Assembly: GCF_025399895.1 (NCBI RefSeq)
Contig: NZ_JAODUA010000008.1
Location: forward strand, 1-64,000
Source: Streptomyces sp. ASQP_92
GTDB lineage: Bacteria > Actinomycetota > Actinomycetes > Streptomycetales > Streptomycetaceae
Reading direction: 5' to 3'
DNA: 64,000 nt
The position numbers and the translations under genes were made by a program. Below are positions 25,235-33,576 of the stretch, in pieces; within the stretch, counting starts at the first letter, position 1; every line of letters begins with the position of its first letter. The notes beneath the pieces were generated by a model. That model worked only from the letters and a program-made list of their open reading frames with translations. It had not been told where the DNA came from and made no database searches.

Positions 25235-26035
25235 ATGCGCAGGTTGGGAGCAGTGGGCCGGGCGGTCGCCCTGATCATGGTCGTCACGGCCTGCGGCGCG
25301 GGCTGCGGCTGGTCCGCGGCGTCCTCGCCGCAGGCCGAGGGGACACCCGACGCGGCGGCGCCACCCCCCGGGACCCGCAGCAGCGCGGTGCCGGCCGGGA
25401 AGGTGGCGTCGGTCGGCGTGCTGGTCAACGGCGACGACCACACCTGCACGGCCAGCGTCGTGGACAGCCCGCGCGGCAACGTCGTCGCCACCGCCGCGCA
25501 CTGCGCGACCGGACTTCCGCCGGACTCGGTGGAGTTCGCGCCGGGCTTCTCCGGGGCGGGCAAGGGGACGTTCCCGTACGGGAAGTGGAAGGTGCGGTCG
25601 GTCCAGGTCGACGAGCGGTGGACCGCCGACCACGAGGACGCGGCGGACTACGCCTTCCTCACGGTGGAGCCGGACGCCCAGGGCCGCAGCGTGCAGAGCG
25701 TGGTCGGCTCCTCGGCGCCCGACTGGGGGGCGGGCCCCGACCAGCGGGTGACCGTCGTCGGCTATCCCGACGAGGAGCACAACCCCGAGAACCGTCCGGT
25801 CATGTGCACCACCGACGTCCACCGCGACCCCGACGAGGCCGCGATGCTGCGGATGGAGTGCGCCGGCTTCTGGGTCGGCACCAGCGGCAGCCCCTGGCTG
25901 GTGGATTACCGGGGGCCGGACCGGCTCGGCCGGATCGTCGGCGTCCTGAGCGGCGGCGACACCGATGTCGAGTCGACGGCCGCCCTCTTCGACGCGAAGG
26001 CCCGCTCGGTGTACGAGCGGGCCACTCGGGCCTAG
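25235..26035 (+). CDS. Trypsin-like serine protease, possible lipoprotein
   Basis: This 266-aa protein has a chymotrypsin-type catalytic triad: H89 in TAAHC, D138 in AADYAFL and S219 in GTSGSPW. The N-terminus MRRLGAVGRAVALIMVVTAC could be a lipoprotein signal with the lipobox VTAC (C20), so it is probably exported and may stay attached to the membrane. I chose the ATG at 25235 since AAGGATGGGG precedes it; an in-frame ATG at 25217 is less likely. Substrate is unknown. It converges on lon. Confidence 0.85.
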   Translation: MRRLGAVGRAVALIMVVTACGAGCGWSAASSPQAEGTPDAAAPPPGTRSSAVPAGKVASVGVLVNGDDHTCTASVVDSPRGNVVATAAHCATGLPPDSVEFAPGFSGAGKGTFPYGKWKVRSVQVDERWTADHEDAADYAFLTVEPDAQGRSVQSVVGSSAPDWGAGPDQRVTVVGYPDEEHNPENRPVMCTTDVHRDPDEAAMLRMECAGFWVGTSGSPWLVDYRGPDRLGRIVGVLSGGDTDVESTAALFDAKARSVYERATRA

Positions 26036-26058
26036 CGCGGCCGGTCGGCCGGGTCCGG

Positions 26059-28473
26059 TCAGGCGGCCGCGGCCACCGCGACCTCCGCCGGGGCGAGCGC
26101 GATCTCCAGGACCTGGCGGACGTCGGTCACGGGGTGGACCTCCAGCGTCTTGAGGACCTCCGCCGGGACGTCGTCCAGGTCCGCCTCGTTGCGCTTGGGG
26201 ATCACGACGGTGGTGATCCCGGCGCGGTGCGCGGCGAGCAGCTTCTGCTTGAGGCCGCCGATCGGCAGCACCCGCCCGGTCAGCGACACCTCACCGGTCA
26301 TCGCCACGTCGGTGCGGACCAGGCGTCCCGACAGGAGCGAGGACAGCGCGGTGACCAGGGTGATGCCGGCGCTCGGACCGTCCTTGGGGACCGCGCCCGC
26401 CGGGAAGTGGACGTGCACCCCCCGGTCCTTCAAGTCCCCTACGGGAAGCTCCAGTTCGGCCCCGTGCGAGCGCAGGAAGCTCAGCGCGATCTGCGCGGAC
26501 TCCTTCATCACGTCGCCGAGCTGGCCCGTGAGGGTCAGGCCCGCGGCGCCGGTCTCCGGGTCGGCGAGCGAGGCCTCGACGAACAGGACGTCGCCGCCCG
26601 CCCCGGTGACGGCGAGGCCGGTGGCCACACCCGGCACCGCGGTGCGCCGCTCGGCCGGGTCCTGGGCGGACTCCGGCACGTGGTGCGGGCGCCCGATCAG
26701 GGCCCGCAGGTCCTCGGGGGCGATGGTGAACGGCAGCTCGCGCTGGTCCAGTTCGTGCTCGGCGGCCACCTTGCGCAGCAGCCGGGCGATGGAGCGCTCC
26801 AGGTTCCGCACGCCCGCCTCCCGGGTGTACTCCCCCGCGAGCTTGCGCAGCGAGGCGTCCTCCAGGACGACCTCACCGGTTTCGAGCCCGGCCCGCTCCA
26901 GTTGGCGCGGCAGCAGGTGGTCGCGGGCGATGACGACCTTCTCGTCCTCGGTGTAGCCGTCCAGCCTGACCAGTTCCATGCGGTCGAGCAGTGCCTCGGG
27001 GATGGCTTCCAGGACGTTGGCGGTGGCGAGGAAGACCACGTCGCTGAGGTCGAGCTCGACCTCCAGGTAGTGGTCGCGGAAGGTGTGGTTCTGCGCGGGG
27101 TCGAGGACTTCGAGCAGGGCGGCGGCGGGGTCGCCCCGGAAGTCGGAGCCCACCTTGTCGATCTCGTCGAGCAGCACGACCGGGTTCATCGACCCGGCCT
27201 CCTTGATGGCCCGTACGATCCGGCCGGGCAGGGCGCCGACATAGGTGCGCCGGTGTCCGCGGATCTCGGCCTCGTCGCGTACGCCGCCGAGCGCGACGCG
27301 CACGAACTTGCGGCCCATGGCGTGCGCCACGGACTCGCCGAGCGAGGTCTTGCCGACTCCGGGCGGGCCCACAAGCGCGAGCACGGCGCCGCCCCGACGG
27401 CCGCCCACGACCCCGAGCCCGCGCTCGGCGCGCCGCTTGCGCACCGCGAGGTACTCGGTGATCCGGTCCTTCACGTCCGCGAGGCCCGCGTGTTCGGCGT
27501 CCAGGACCTCACGCGCGCCCCGGATGTCGTACACGTCCTCGGTGGTCTCGTTCCAGGGGAGTTCGAGGACGGTGTCCAGCCAGGTGCGGATCCAGGAGCC
27601 CTCGGGCGACTGGTCGCTGGCGCGCTCCAGCTTGTCGACCTCCTTGAGGGCGGCCTCGCGGACCTTCTCGGGGAGGTCGGCGGCCTCGACGCGGGCGCGG
27701 TAGTCGTCGCTCTCGTCCTCGTCGCCGCCTTCCCCGTTGAGCTCGCGCAGCTCCTTGCGCACGGCGTCGAGCTGGCGGCGCAGCAGGAACTCGCGCTGCT
27801 GCTTGTCCACGCCTTCCTGTACGTCCTTGGCGATGGCCTCGGCGACGTCCTGCTCGGCGAGGTGCTCGCGGAGCTGCTCGGTGGCGAGCCTGAGGCGGGC
27901 CACCGGGTCGTTGGCCTCCAGCAGCTCGACCTTCTGGGCGGTGGTGAGGAACGGCGAGTAGCCCGCGTTGTCCGCGAGCGCGGAGACGCCCTCGATCTGC
28001 TGGACGCGGTCGACGACCTGCCAGGCCCCGCGCTTCTTCAGCCAGTTGGTGGCGAGCGCCTTGTACTCCTTGACCAGTTCGGTCACCTGGCCCGGCAGCG
28101 GCTCGGGCAGCGCCTCCTCGACGCGGGCCCCCTCGACCCACAGCGCGGCGCCGGGTCCGGTGGTCCCGGCGCCGATGCGTACGCGGTGCCGACCGCGGAT
28201 GAGGGCGCCCGGGTCACCGTCGGAGAGCCGTCCCACCTGCTCGACGGTGCCGAGCACGCCGGTCCCGGCGTACGTACCGTCGATCCGCGGCACCAGCAGG
28301 ACCTGCGGCTTGCCGGCATCGGCCCCGGCGGCGGCCTGAGCGGCCTCGACGGCGGCCCGTACCTCGGCATCGGACAGGTCCAGCGGAACCACCATGCCGG
28401 GCAGCACGACCTCGTCGTCGAGCGGCAGCACGGGCAGGGCGGTCGGTGTGTTCGCCGTGGACTCGGTAGCCAT
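26059..28473 (-). CDS. lon: ATP-dependent Lon protease
   Basis: This 804-aa cytosolic AAA+ protease degrades misfolded and regulatory proteins. The N-terminal substrate-binding domain takes up about 1-320. Walker A is GPPGVGKT at about 367-374, Walker B is PVVLLDEIDKVG, and the C-terminal Lon protease domain has the catalytic serine in PKDGPSAGIT near residue 700, with a lysine in KQKLLAAHRAG. The ATG at 28473 has GGGGAG at good spacing; an upstream in-frame start at 28494 lies between it and the HAIR element. HspR control is indicated by that element, as reported for lon in Streptomyces. Confidence 0.97.
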   Translation of the reverse strand: MATESTANTPTALPVLPLDDEVVLPGMVVPLDLSDAEVRAAVEAAQAAAGADAGKPQVLLVPRIDGTYAGTGVLGTVEQVGRLSDGDPGALIRGRHRVRIGAGTTGPGAALWVEGARVEEALPEPLPGQVTELVKEYKALATNWLKKRGAWQVVDRVQQIEGVSALADNAGYSPFLTTAQKVELLEANDPVARLRLATEQLREHLAEQDVAEAIAKDVQEGVDKQQREFLLRRQLDAVRKELRELNGEGGDEDESDDYRARVEAADLPEKVREAALKEVDKLERASDQSPEGSWIRTWLDTVLELPWNETTEDVYDIRGAREVLDAEHAGLADVKDRITEYLAVRKRRAERGLGVVGGRRGGAVLALVGPPGVGKTSLGESVAHAMGRKFVRVALGGVRDEAEIRGHRRTYVGALPGRIVRAIKEAGSMNPVVLLDEIDKVGSDFRGDPAAALLEVLDPAQNHTFRDHYLEVELDLSDVVFLATANVLEAIPEALLDRMELVRLDGYTEDEKVVIARDHLLPRQLERAGLETGEVVLEDASLRKLAGEYTREAGVRNLERSIARLLRKVAAEHELDQRELPFTIAPEDLRALIGRPHHVPESAQDPAERRTAVPGVATGLAVTGAGGDVLFVEASLADPETGAAGLTLTGQLGDVMKESAQIALSFLRSHGAELELPVGDLKDRGVHVHFPAGAVPKDGPSAGITLVTALSSLLSGRLVRTDVAMTGEVSLTGRVLPIGGLKQKLLAAHRAGITTVVIPKRNEADLDDVPAEVLKTLEVHPVTDVRQVLEIALAPAEVAVAAAA

Positions 28474-28776
28474 GATCTCCCCTTCGGCAGTCAAGTTGAG
28501 CTATGCCGACTCAATGCATGTGAGTCGAGGAATGTTCCCCGAGCGCTGTTCGCTCTGAGCGATCACCCGGCACACCCCCGTGACCAGGAACGCGGCGGGA
28601 CTCGGACGCACACGACGACGCCCCCCATCGCCGGACCGAAGGTGCCGACGAGCGAGGGCCCACGCCGTACCGCGCATCACCGTCCCGCGCATCACCGACC
28701 CCCGGGATGCAGACAGGACGAACCGAAACTTGTAAGGTTCTCTTTGCCATTTCATCCATTACCAGCGGGGGCGGTC
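28474..28776. other. Divergent lon/GNAT intergenic region
   Basis: It holds the HAIR element beside lon. A 15-bp unit beginning CGCGCATCACCG is repeated twice in tandem at 28671-28700. The short inverted repeat GAACC/GGTTC (28720-28740) is near the GNAT start. I see no gene in it. Confidence 0.6.
28496..28514 (-). promoter_or_regulatory. HAIR element, HspR operator of lon
   Basis: TTGAGC-N7-ACTCAA closely matches the HAIR consensus CTTGAGT-N7-ACTCAAG bound by the heat-shock repressor HspR. It lies 23-41 bp upstream of the lon start codon, where it can block the promoter. Confidence 0.8.
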
Positions 28777-29472
28777 ATGACAGCGACGACGACGGCGGAG
28801 GCAACCACCGCCGCGCAGGACCGGACGGACGGGGCCGTGACCCGCGCGCTGGTGCGGGCCTGGATCGACGGCTGGATCGTGTCGCGCGGAACCTCCGACC
28901 CGATGGACCGGCCCTGGGGCTGGACCATCGACGCCGGCACCGCCCACCACGTCTCGCGCCACGTCCTTCCCGAGCCCGCCGAAAACGACGTCCGCGCGCT
29001 CGTGGCCGCCACGAGCGCGCCCGGCACCTGGCTGAAGCTGTTCGCCGACGACGACACCGTGCGGCCCTGGATCGGTGCGGGCTGGCACTTCGACCTGCCC
29101 GGCTTCCTGATGACGGCCCCGCTCACCGCCGAGCGGCCCGAGGTACCCGCCGGCTACACCCTCACCTCGTGGACTCGGGGCGGCACCACCCGGGTCCTGG
29201 TCCGCACCACCGAGGGCCACTTCGCGGCCCGCGGCCAGATCGCCCCGACCGGCCCGAACGCCGTCGCCGACCAGATCGAGACCTCCCCCGACCACCGGCG
29301 CCGGGGCCTGGGCAGCCTGGTGATGCGCACGCTCCAGAACACCGCCTACGAGGCGGGCGCCACCACCGGCATCCTGGTCGGCACCCCCGAAGGACAGGCC
29401 CTGTACTCCGCCCTGGGCTGGGTGACCCGCTCCCCCATGGCGAGCCTGTACTTCAAGCCGTCCGAGGGCTGA
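28777..29472 (+). CDS. GNAT family N-acetyltransferase
   Basis: This 231-aa protein has a C-terminal GNAT fold. The acetyl-CoA loop is in DHRRRGLGSLVMRTLQNTAYEAGA (the R/Q-x-x-G-x-G/A pattern), and ILVGTPEGQALYSALGW is the final strand and helix. The N-terminal ~90 residues are helical and unusual, with RALVRAWIDGWIVSRGTS. The acetyl acceptor is unknown. The start at 28777 is preceded by GGGGGCGG. A weak inverted repeat GAACC/GGTTC lies at 28720-28740. It shares a 303-bp upstream region with the divergent lon gene. Confidence 0.82.
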   Translation: MTATTTAEATTAAQDRTDGAVTRALVRAWIDGWIVSRGTSDPMDRPWGWTIDAGTAHHVSRHVLPEPAENDVRALVAATSAPGTWLKLFADDDTVRPWIGAGWHFDLPGFLMTAPLTAERPEVPAGYTLTSWTRGGTTRVLVRTTEGHFAARGQIAPTGPNAVADQIETSPDHRRRGLGSLVMRTLQNTAYEAGATTGILVGTPEGQALYSALGWVTRSPMASLYFKPSEG

Positions 29473-29493
29473 GGGCGCGGGCCCGAGGGCGGA

Positions 29494-30354
29494 TCAGGGC
29501 CGGTACGGCAGGACGCGTACGCGCCGCACCGCCGGCCAGCAGGCCACGCCGACCAGGAGGGCGACGGGGTGACCCCAGGCCGCCAGGGGTTCCACCATCT
29601 CGACGAGGTCCTGGACGAGCAGGACGCCGACCACGGCCAGGGCCGTCCAGCGCGAGAACGGTGCGAGGAGTCCGGTCAGCGCGCCGACCGTGGCCATCAG
29701 GCCGAAGCTGATGCCGTAGTCCAGGCGGTGCAGGGAGCTCTCGGGCAGATGCCCGGCCAGGACCGACAGGGCGACCGGGCCCTCGGTCGCCAGGGTCGCC
29801 ACCACATGGCCGAGCAGGAAGACCCCGGCCGTGCGCCAGCCGCCGATACGGCGCTCCAGGGCGGCCAGGACGAAGAGGAAGACCATCGCGTACGGGGAGG
29901 CCATCCCCCCGGCTATCCACAGCGCGCTCGCGAAGATCGTCAGGACCGGCGTCGTCGACAGGTGGGCCACATCGGTGCTCGACCCGCGCAGCAGGGCGCT
30001 CACGGTGTCCGGATCGCCGTACTCGCTGAAGAGCGAAGTGGCCAGCAGCAGCACCACGTAGCCGAAGGCGAACGGGGTGGAGCGCGGGGAGGGCAGCAGC
30101 CGTCCGGCGCTCAGCAGAGCGGCCCGCACCGCGGGGGCGCTCAGCGGCACGCAGGCCGCTGCGCCCGTGGGGCCGGAGCCGGAATCCGGGCCGCCCGCCG
30201 GAGCAGGGCCGAGGGTGTCCATCGCTCCGGGGAGCCCGGGCGAGGCCGCCCGCGCGGCGGAGCCGTTCGCCGGGGCCGGCTCCGGGCGCGGGGGCGGGAG
30301 CACGTCGAGCGGCGGGACGGCGACGGGGATCGTGTGGGTTTCGAGCGGGTGCAC
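29494..30354 (-). CDS. Rhomboid-like intramembrane protease
   Basis: This 286-aa protein has a disordered proline/alanine-rich N-terminus (about 1-70) and six hydrophobic segments. The putative catalytic serine is S216 in DYGISFGL, and H262 lies in WGHPVALLVG in the last segment, as in the rhomboid Ser-His dyad. The usual GxSG is changed to GISF, so activity is plausible but not certain. I keep the GTG at 30354; an internal ATG at residue 45 is possible. The gene ends 21 bp from the convergent GNAT gene. Confidence 0.7.
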   Translation of the reverse strand: MHPLETHTIPVAVPPLDVLPPPRPEPAPANGSAARAASPGLPGAMDTLGPAPAGGPDSGSGPTGAAACVPLSAPAVRAALLSAGRLLPSPRSTPFAFGYVVLLLATSLFSEYGDPDTVSALLRGSSTDVAHLSTTPVLTIFASALWIAGGMASPYAMVFLFVLAALERRIGGWRTAGVFLLGHVVATLATEGPVALSVLAGHLPESSLHRLDYGISFGLMATVGALTGLLAPFSRWTALAVVGVLLVQDLVEMVEPLAAWGHPVALLVGVACWPAVRRVRVLPYRP

Positions 30355-30610
30355 CGGGAGAGGCCCCTTCCCCGGGCAGCGCGGGCGCTCCCCGAATCAA
30401 GCCACGCCCGCGTTCTTCGGCCGTGTTCCGTTCTCGCTTACGTGCCCTACAACGGCCCACCTTCCGTGATCGACTCCGGCCCCGTCTATGACGTGCGCCA
30501 CATGAGACAACCTTTGACCCGCCCCGAGCGTCAGGGGCGTACCCCGCACCCCCGTCGCCGACACCTCAACTCGCGTGCGCGGCACCCCCGGACACGGCAT
30601 CCTCACCGTC

Positions 30611-31279
30611 ATGAACGACATCGCCACCCTCGACCGGCGCCAGGGACCGCACGGGGAAGTCGTGCTGCGGCAGCGCGGCGCGCACTTCGAGATCATCGCC
30701 AACGGGTGCTTCCTCATGGACACTTCGGACGGCCGCTCGGAACGCCTGCTCATCGATGCGGCGTACGCCACACTTTCGCCGGGCGCCACCCGGCCCTCCC
30801 TGCTCATCGGCGGGCTGGGCGTCGGCTTCTCCCTCGTCCACGCGGCGCAGGACCCGCGCTGGGGCCAAATCGCCGTGGTGGAGAGGGAACAGGCCATCAT
30901 CGACTGGCATCGCACGGGTCCACTTGGCGCCATTTCGGGCCCGGCCCTGTCCGATTCACGCACCCGGATCATCCAGGACGATCTGGTCGATTACGTACGT
31001 ACCGCCGAGGACACCTTCGACGCGCTCTGCCTGGACATCGACAACGGACCCGACTGGACCGTCACCGAGGGCAACGACGGACTGTACTCACCGGCCGGAC
31101 TCGCCCACTGCGTACGGCGGTTGAGGCCCGGCGGGGTGCTCGCCGTCTGGTCGGCCCAGCCCTCCCCCGCCTTCGAGCAGGCCCTGCGGAATGCCGGGTT
31201 CACTGGGGTACATACCAAAGAGGTCCGAGTTGCCCGGGGCGTCCCTGACGTGGTCCATCTCGGCGTTCGCCCTGCGTAG
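30611..31279 (+). CDS. Spermidine synthase-fold methyltransferase-like protein
   Basis: This 222-aa protein has the spermidine synthase/Rossmann core: LLIGGLGVGFSLVHAAQDP (the glycine loop), IAVVEREQAIIDWH (acidic end of beta 2), IIQDDLVDYVR, and FDALCLDIDNGPDW. The N-terminal tetramerisation strand of true polyamine synthases is short, so the substrate may differ. There is no ribosome site before the ATG at 30611; CATCCT lies 7 nt upstream and may give a leaderless mRNA. A two-component operon follows by 91 bp. Confidence 0.75.
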   Translation: MNDIATLDRRQGPHGEVVLRQRGAHFEIIANGCFLMDTSDGRSERLLIDAAYATLSPGATRPSLLIGGLGVGFSLVHAAQDPRWGQIAVVEREQAIIDWHRTGPLGAISGPALSDSRTRIIQDDLVDYVRTAEDTFDALCLDIDNGPDWTVTEGNDGLYSPAGLAHCVRRLRPGGVLAVWSAQPSPAFEQALRNAGFTGVHTKEVRVARGVPDVVHLGVRPA

Positions 31280-31370
31280 CCGAGATACGGAAAGTGCCTC
31301 TAGTCTCTGAGCGACACAGGGGATCACCCCACGGATCCCCGGGCGAGCACAGTCAGGGCGGGGCAAACCG

Positions 31371-32108
31371 ATGGAGCAGACACACACCGGCCACAACGGC
31401 GTCGCGGCGACCCCCGGCGCCCAGCGCAGGGTGCTGGTCGTCGAGGACGACACGACGATCGTCGATGCCATCGCGGCCCGCCTGCGGGCCGAGGGCTTCC
31501 AGGTGCAGACGGCCCTCGACGGCCCCGCCGCCGTCGACACGGCCGAGGCCTGGCAGCCGGACCTGATGGTCCTCGACATCATGCTGCCGGGCTTCGACGG
31601 CCTGGAGGTCTGCCGCCGGGTCCAGGCCCGCCGGCCCGTGCCGGTCCTCATGCTGACGGCCCGCGACGACGAGACCGACATGCTGGTCGGGCTCGGCGTC
31701 GGCGCGGACGACTACATGACCAAGCCGTTCTCGATGCGCGAGCTCGCGGCCCGCGTGCACGTCCTGCTGCGCCGGGTGGAGCGGGCCGCGCTGGCCGCCA
31801 CCACGCCGCGCACGGGCATACTCCGCCTCGGCGAGCTGGAGATCGACCACGCACAGCGCAGGGTCCGGGTGCGCGGCGAGGACGTCCACCTGACGCCGAC
31901 CGAGTTCGACCTGCTGAGCTGCCTGGCGAACACGCCGCGCGCCGTGCTCTCCCGCGAGCAGCTGCTCGCGGAGGTGTGGGACTGGGCCGACGCGTCCGGC
32001 ACCCGCACCGTGGACAGCCACATCAAGGCGCTGCGCCGCAAGATCGGCGCGGAGCGCATCCGTACCGTCCACGGCGTGGGATACGCGCTGGAGACCCCGG
32101 CGCCATGA
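31371..32108 (+). CDS. OmpR/PhoB family response regulator
   Basis: This 245-aa protein has a receiver domain (about 18-135) with the acidic pocket EDD at 25-27, phosphorylation site D69 in VLDIMLPG, and the lysine in TKPFS. A C-terminal OmpR winged helix follows with VHLTPTEFDLLSCLANTPRAVLSREQLL and RTVDSHIKALRRKIG. The N-terminal ~18 residues are an extension. The kinase gene overlaps by ATGA, forming a classical pair. TAGTCT at 31301 could be the -10 of its promoter. Targets are unknown; kgd is downstream. Confidence 0.92.
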   Translation: MEQTHTGHNGVAATPGAQRRVLVVEDDTTIVDAIAARLRAEGFQVQTALDGPAAVDTAEAWQPDLMVLDIMLPGFDGLEVCRRVQARRPVPVLMLTARDDETDMLVGLGVGADDYMTKPFSMRELAARVHVLLRRVERAALAATTPRTGILRLGELEIDHAQRRVRVRGEDVHLTPTEFDLLSCLANTPRAVLSREQLLAEVWDWADASGTRTVDSHIKALRRKIGAERIRTVHGVGYALETPAP

Positions 32109-33295
32109 GCCGGGCCGGAGACCGGGCCCGACAGCTCCGCGGCAGCGGTGAGCGGCCCGGCTGGGACGAACCGGGCCGACGCGGCGGCTGGGCCCGGGCC
32201 ACCCGGGGGCTGCGCGGCCGGATAGCGGCCGGGCTGCGGTCGGTCTCGATATCGATCAAGACCAAGCTGGGCACGCTCGTCGTGGTCTCCGTGTTCATCA
32301 CCACAGGGCTGCTCATGGTCGCCCTGCAAACGCGCACCGAGCTCCGCTTCATCACCGTCTTCTCGGTGATAGCGACCCTGCTGATCACCCAGTTCGTCGC
32401 GCACGGGCTCACCGCCCCGCTGGACGAGATGAACACCGTGGCCCGCGCCATCTCGCACGGGGACTACACGCGCCGGGTGCGCGGCGCCGACCGCCGGGAC
32501 GAACTGGGCGATCTGGCGGGCACCATCAACCGCATGGCCGACGACCTGGAGGCCGTGGACCGCCACCGCAAGGAACTCGTGGCGAATGTCTCGCACGAGT
32601 TGCGCACGCCCATCGCGGCGCTGCGGGCGGTCCTGGAGAACGTGGTGGACGGCGTCTCGGCGGCCGACCCGGAGACGATGCGCACCGCCCTCAAGCAGAC
32701 CGAGCGCCTGGGCCGCCTCGTCGAGACCCTCCTGGACCTGTCCCGCCTCGACAACGGCGTGGTGACGCTGCGCGCCCACCGCTTCGAGGTGTGGCCGTAT
32801 CTGTCGGGCGTCCTCAAGGAGGCCAACCTGGCGGCCGCCCAGCGGGGTCTTTCCTCCGGCTCGGGCAACCACCAGCGCACCGACGTCCACCTCCACCTGG
32901 ACGTCTCACCGCCGGAGCTGACCGCGCACGCGGACGCCGAGCGCCTGCACCAGGTCGTGGCGAATCTCATCGACAACGCCGTCAAGCACTCCCCGCCGCA
33001 CGGCCGCGTCACCGTTCGGGCCCGGCGGGGACCGCAGCCCGAGTCGCTGGACCTGGAGGTCCTGGACGAGGGGCCGGGCATACCGCAGTCGGAGTGGCAC
33101 CGGGTGTTCGAGCGGTTCAACCGCGGCACCGCGCCCTCCCCGCACGGCCCGGGCAGCGACGGCGGCACCGGGCTCGGCCTGGCCATCGCGCGCTGGGCGG
33201 TGGATCTGCACGGTGGCCGGATCGGAGTGGCCGAATCCGCCCGCGGCTGCCGGATCCAGGTCACCCTCCCGGGGATCCCCCGCCAGCAAAGTTGA
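32105..33295 (+). CDS. Sensor histidine kinase (HAMP, HisKA, HATPase)
   Basis: This 396-aa kinase has a basic N-terminus of ~50 residues, two close membrane segments (about 53-95) with almost no extracellular loop, HAMP, H164 in ANVSHELRTPIAA, and an HATPase domain with NLIDNAVKHSPP and GTGLGLAIARW. The absent loop suggests it senses a membrane or cytoplasmic signal. It overlaps the response regulator by 4 bp. The next gene is kgd, 281 bp away. Confidence 0.92.
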   Translation: MSRAGDRARQLRGSGERPGWDEPGRRGGWARATRGLRGRIAAGLRSVSISIKTKLGTLVVVSVFITTGLLMVALQTRTELRFITVFSVIATLLITQFVAHGLTAPLDEMNTVARAISHGDYTRRVRGADRRDELGDLAGTINRMADDLEAVDRHRKELVANVSHELRTPIAALRAVLENVVDGVSAADPETMRTALKQTERLGRLVETLLDLSRLDNGVVTLRAHRFEVWPYLSGVLKEANLAAAQRGLSSGSGNHQRTDVHLHLDVSPPELTAHADAERLHQVVANLIDNAVKHSPPHGRVTVRARRGPQPESLDLEVLDEGPGIPQSEWHRVFERFNRGTAPSPHGPGSDGGTGLGLAIARWAVDLHGGRIGVAESARGCRIQVTLPGIPRQQS

Positions 33296-33576
33296 CGTAA
33301 AGTTCGAACCGGAAGCGGCCGTTCTGCGTGGTCTTCGGTGGAAGCGGTCGTTCAGGGGTACGGGCCAATGGGCCGTACTCGCACTGCCGCGTACCCGGAG
33401 CGGGTCGCGCAGCAGCGGAACCACGCTTGTTTCCCGCCATTTCCTGCCCTGAAACCAGGGTTCCGGTGTGACTTACGCGACTGTGGCAAGCCCGGTCTGC
33501 ACGTCCAGGCCAGGGAGGCGTAGCCTTTATTTCCGCTGTCCATCACCTTGTGAAGCGGAAGAGGGCGGTTACCGCC

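Noticed and set aside
25585..29472. A 1295-codon plus-strand frame
   Set aside because: Most of it is antisense to lon. Only the last part from 28777 is a real gene (GNAT).
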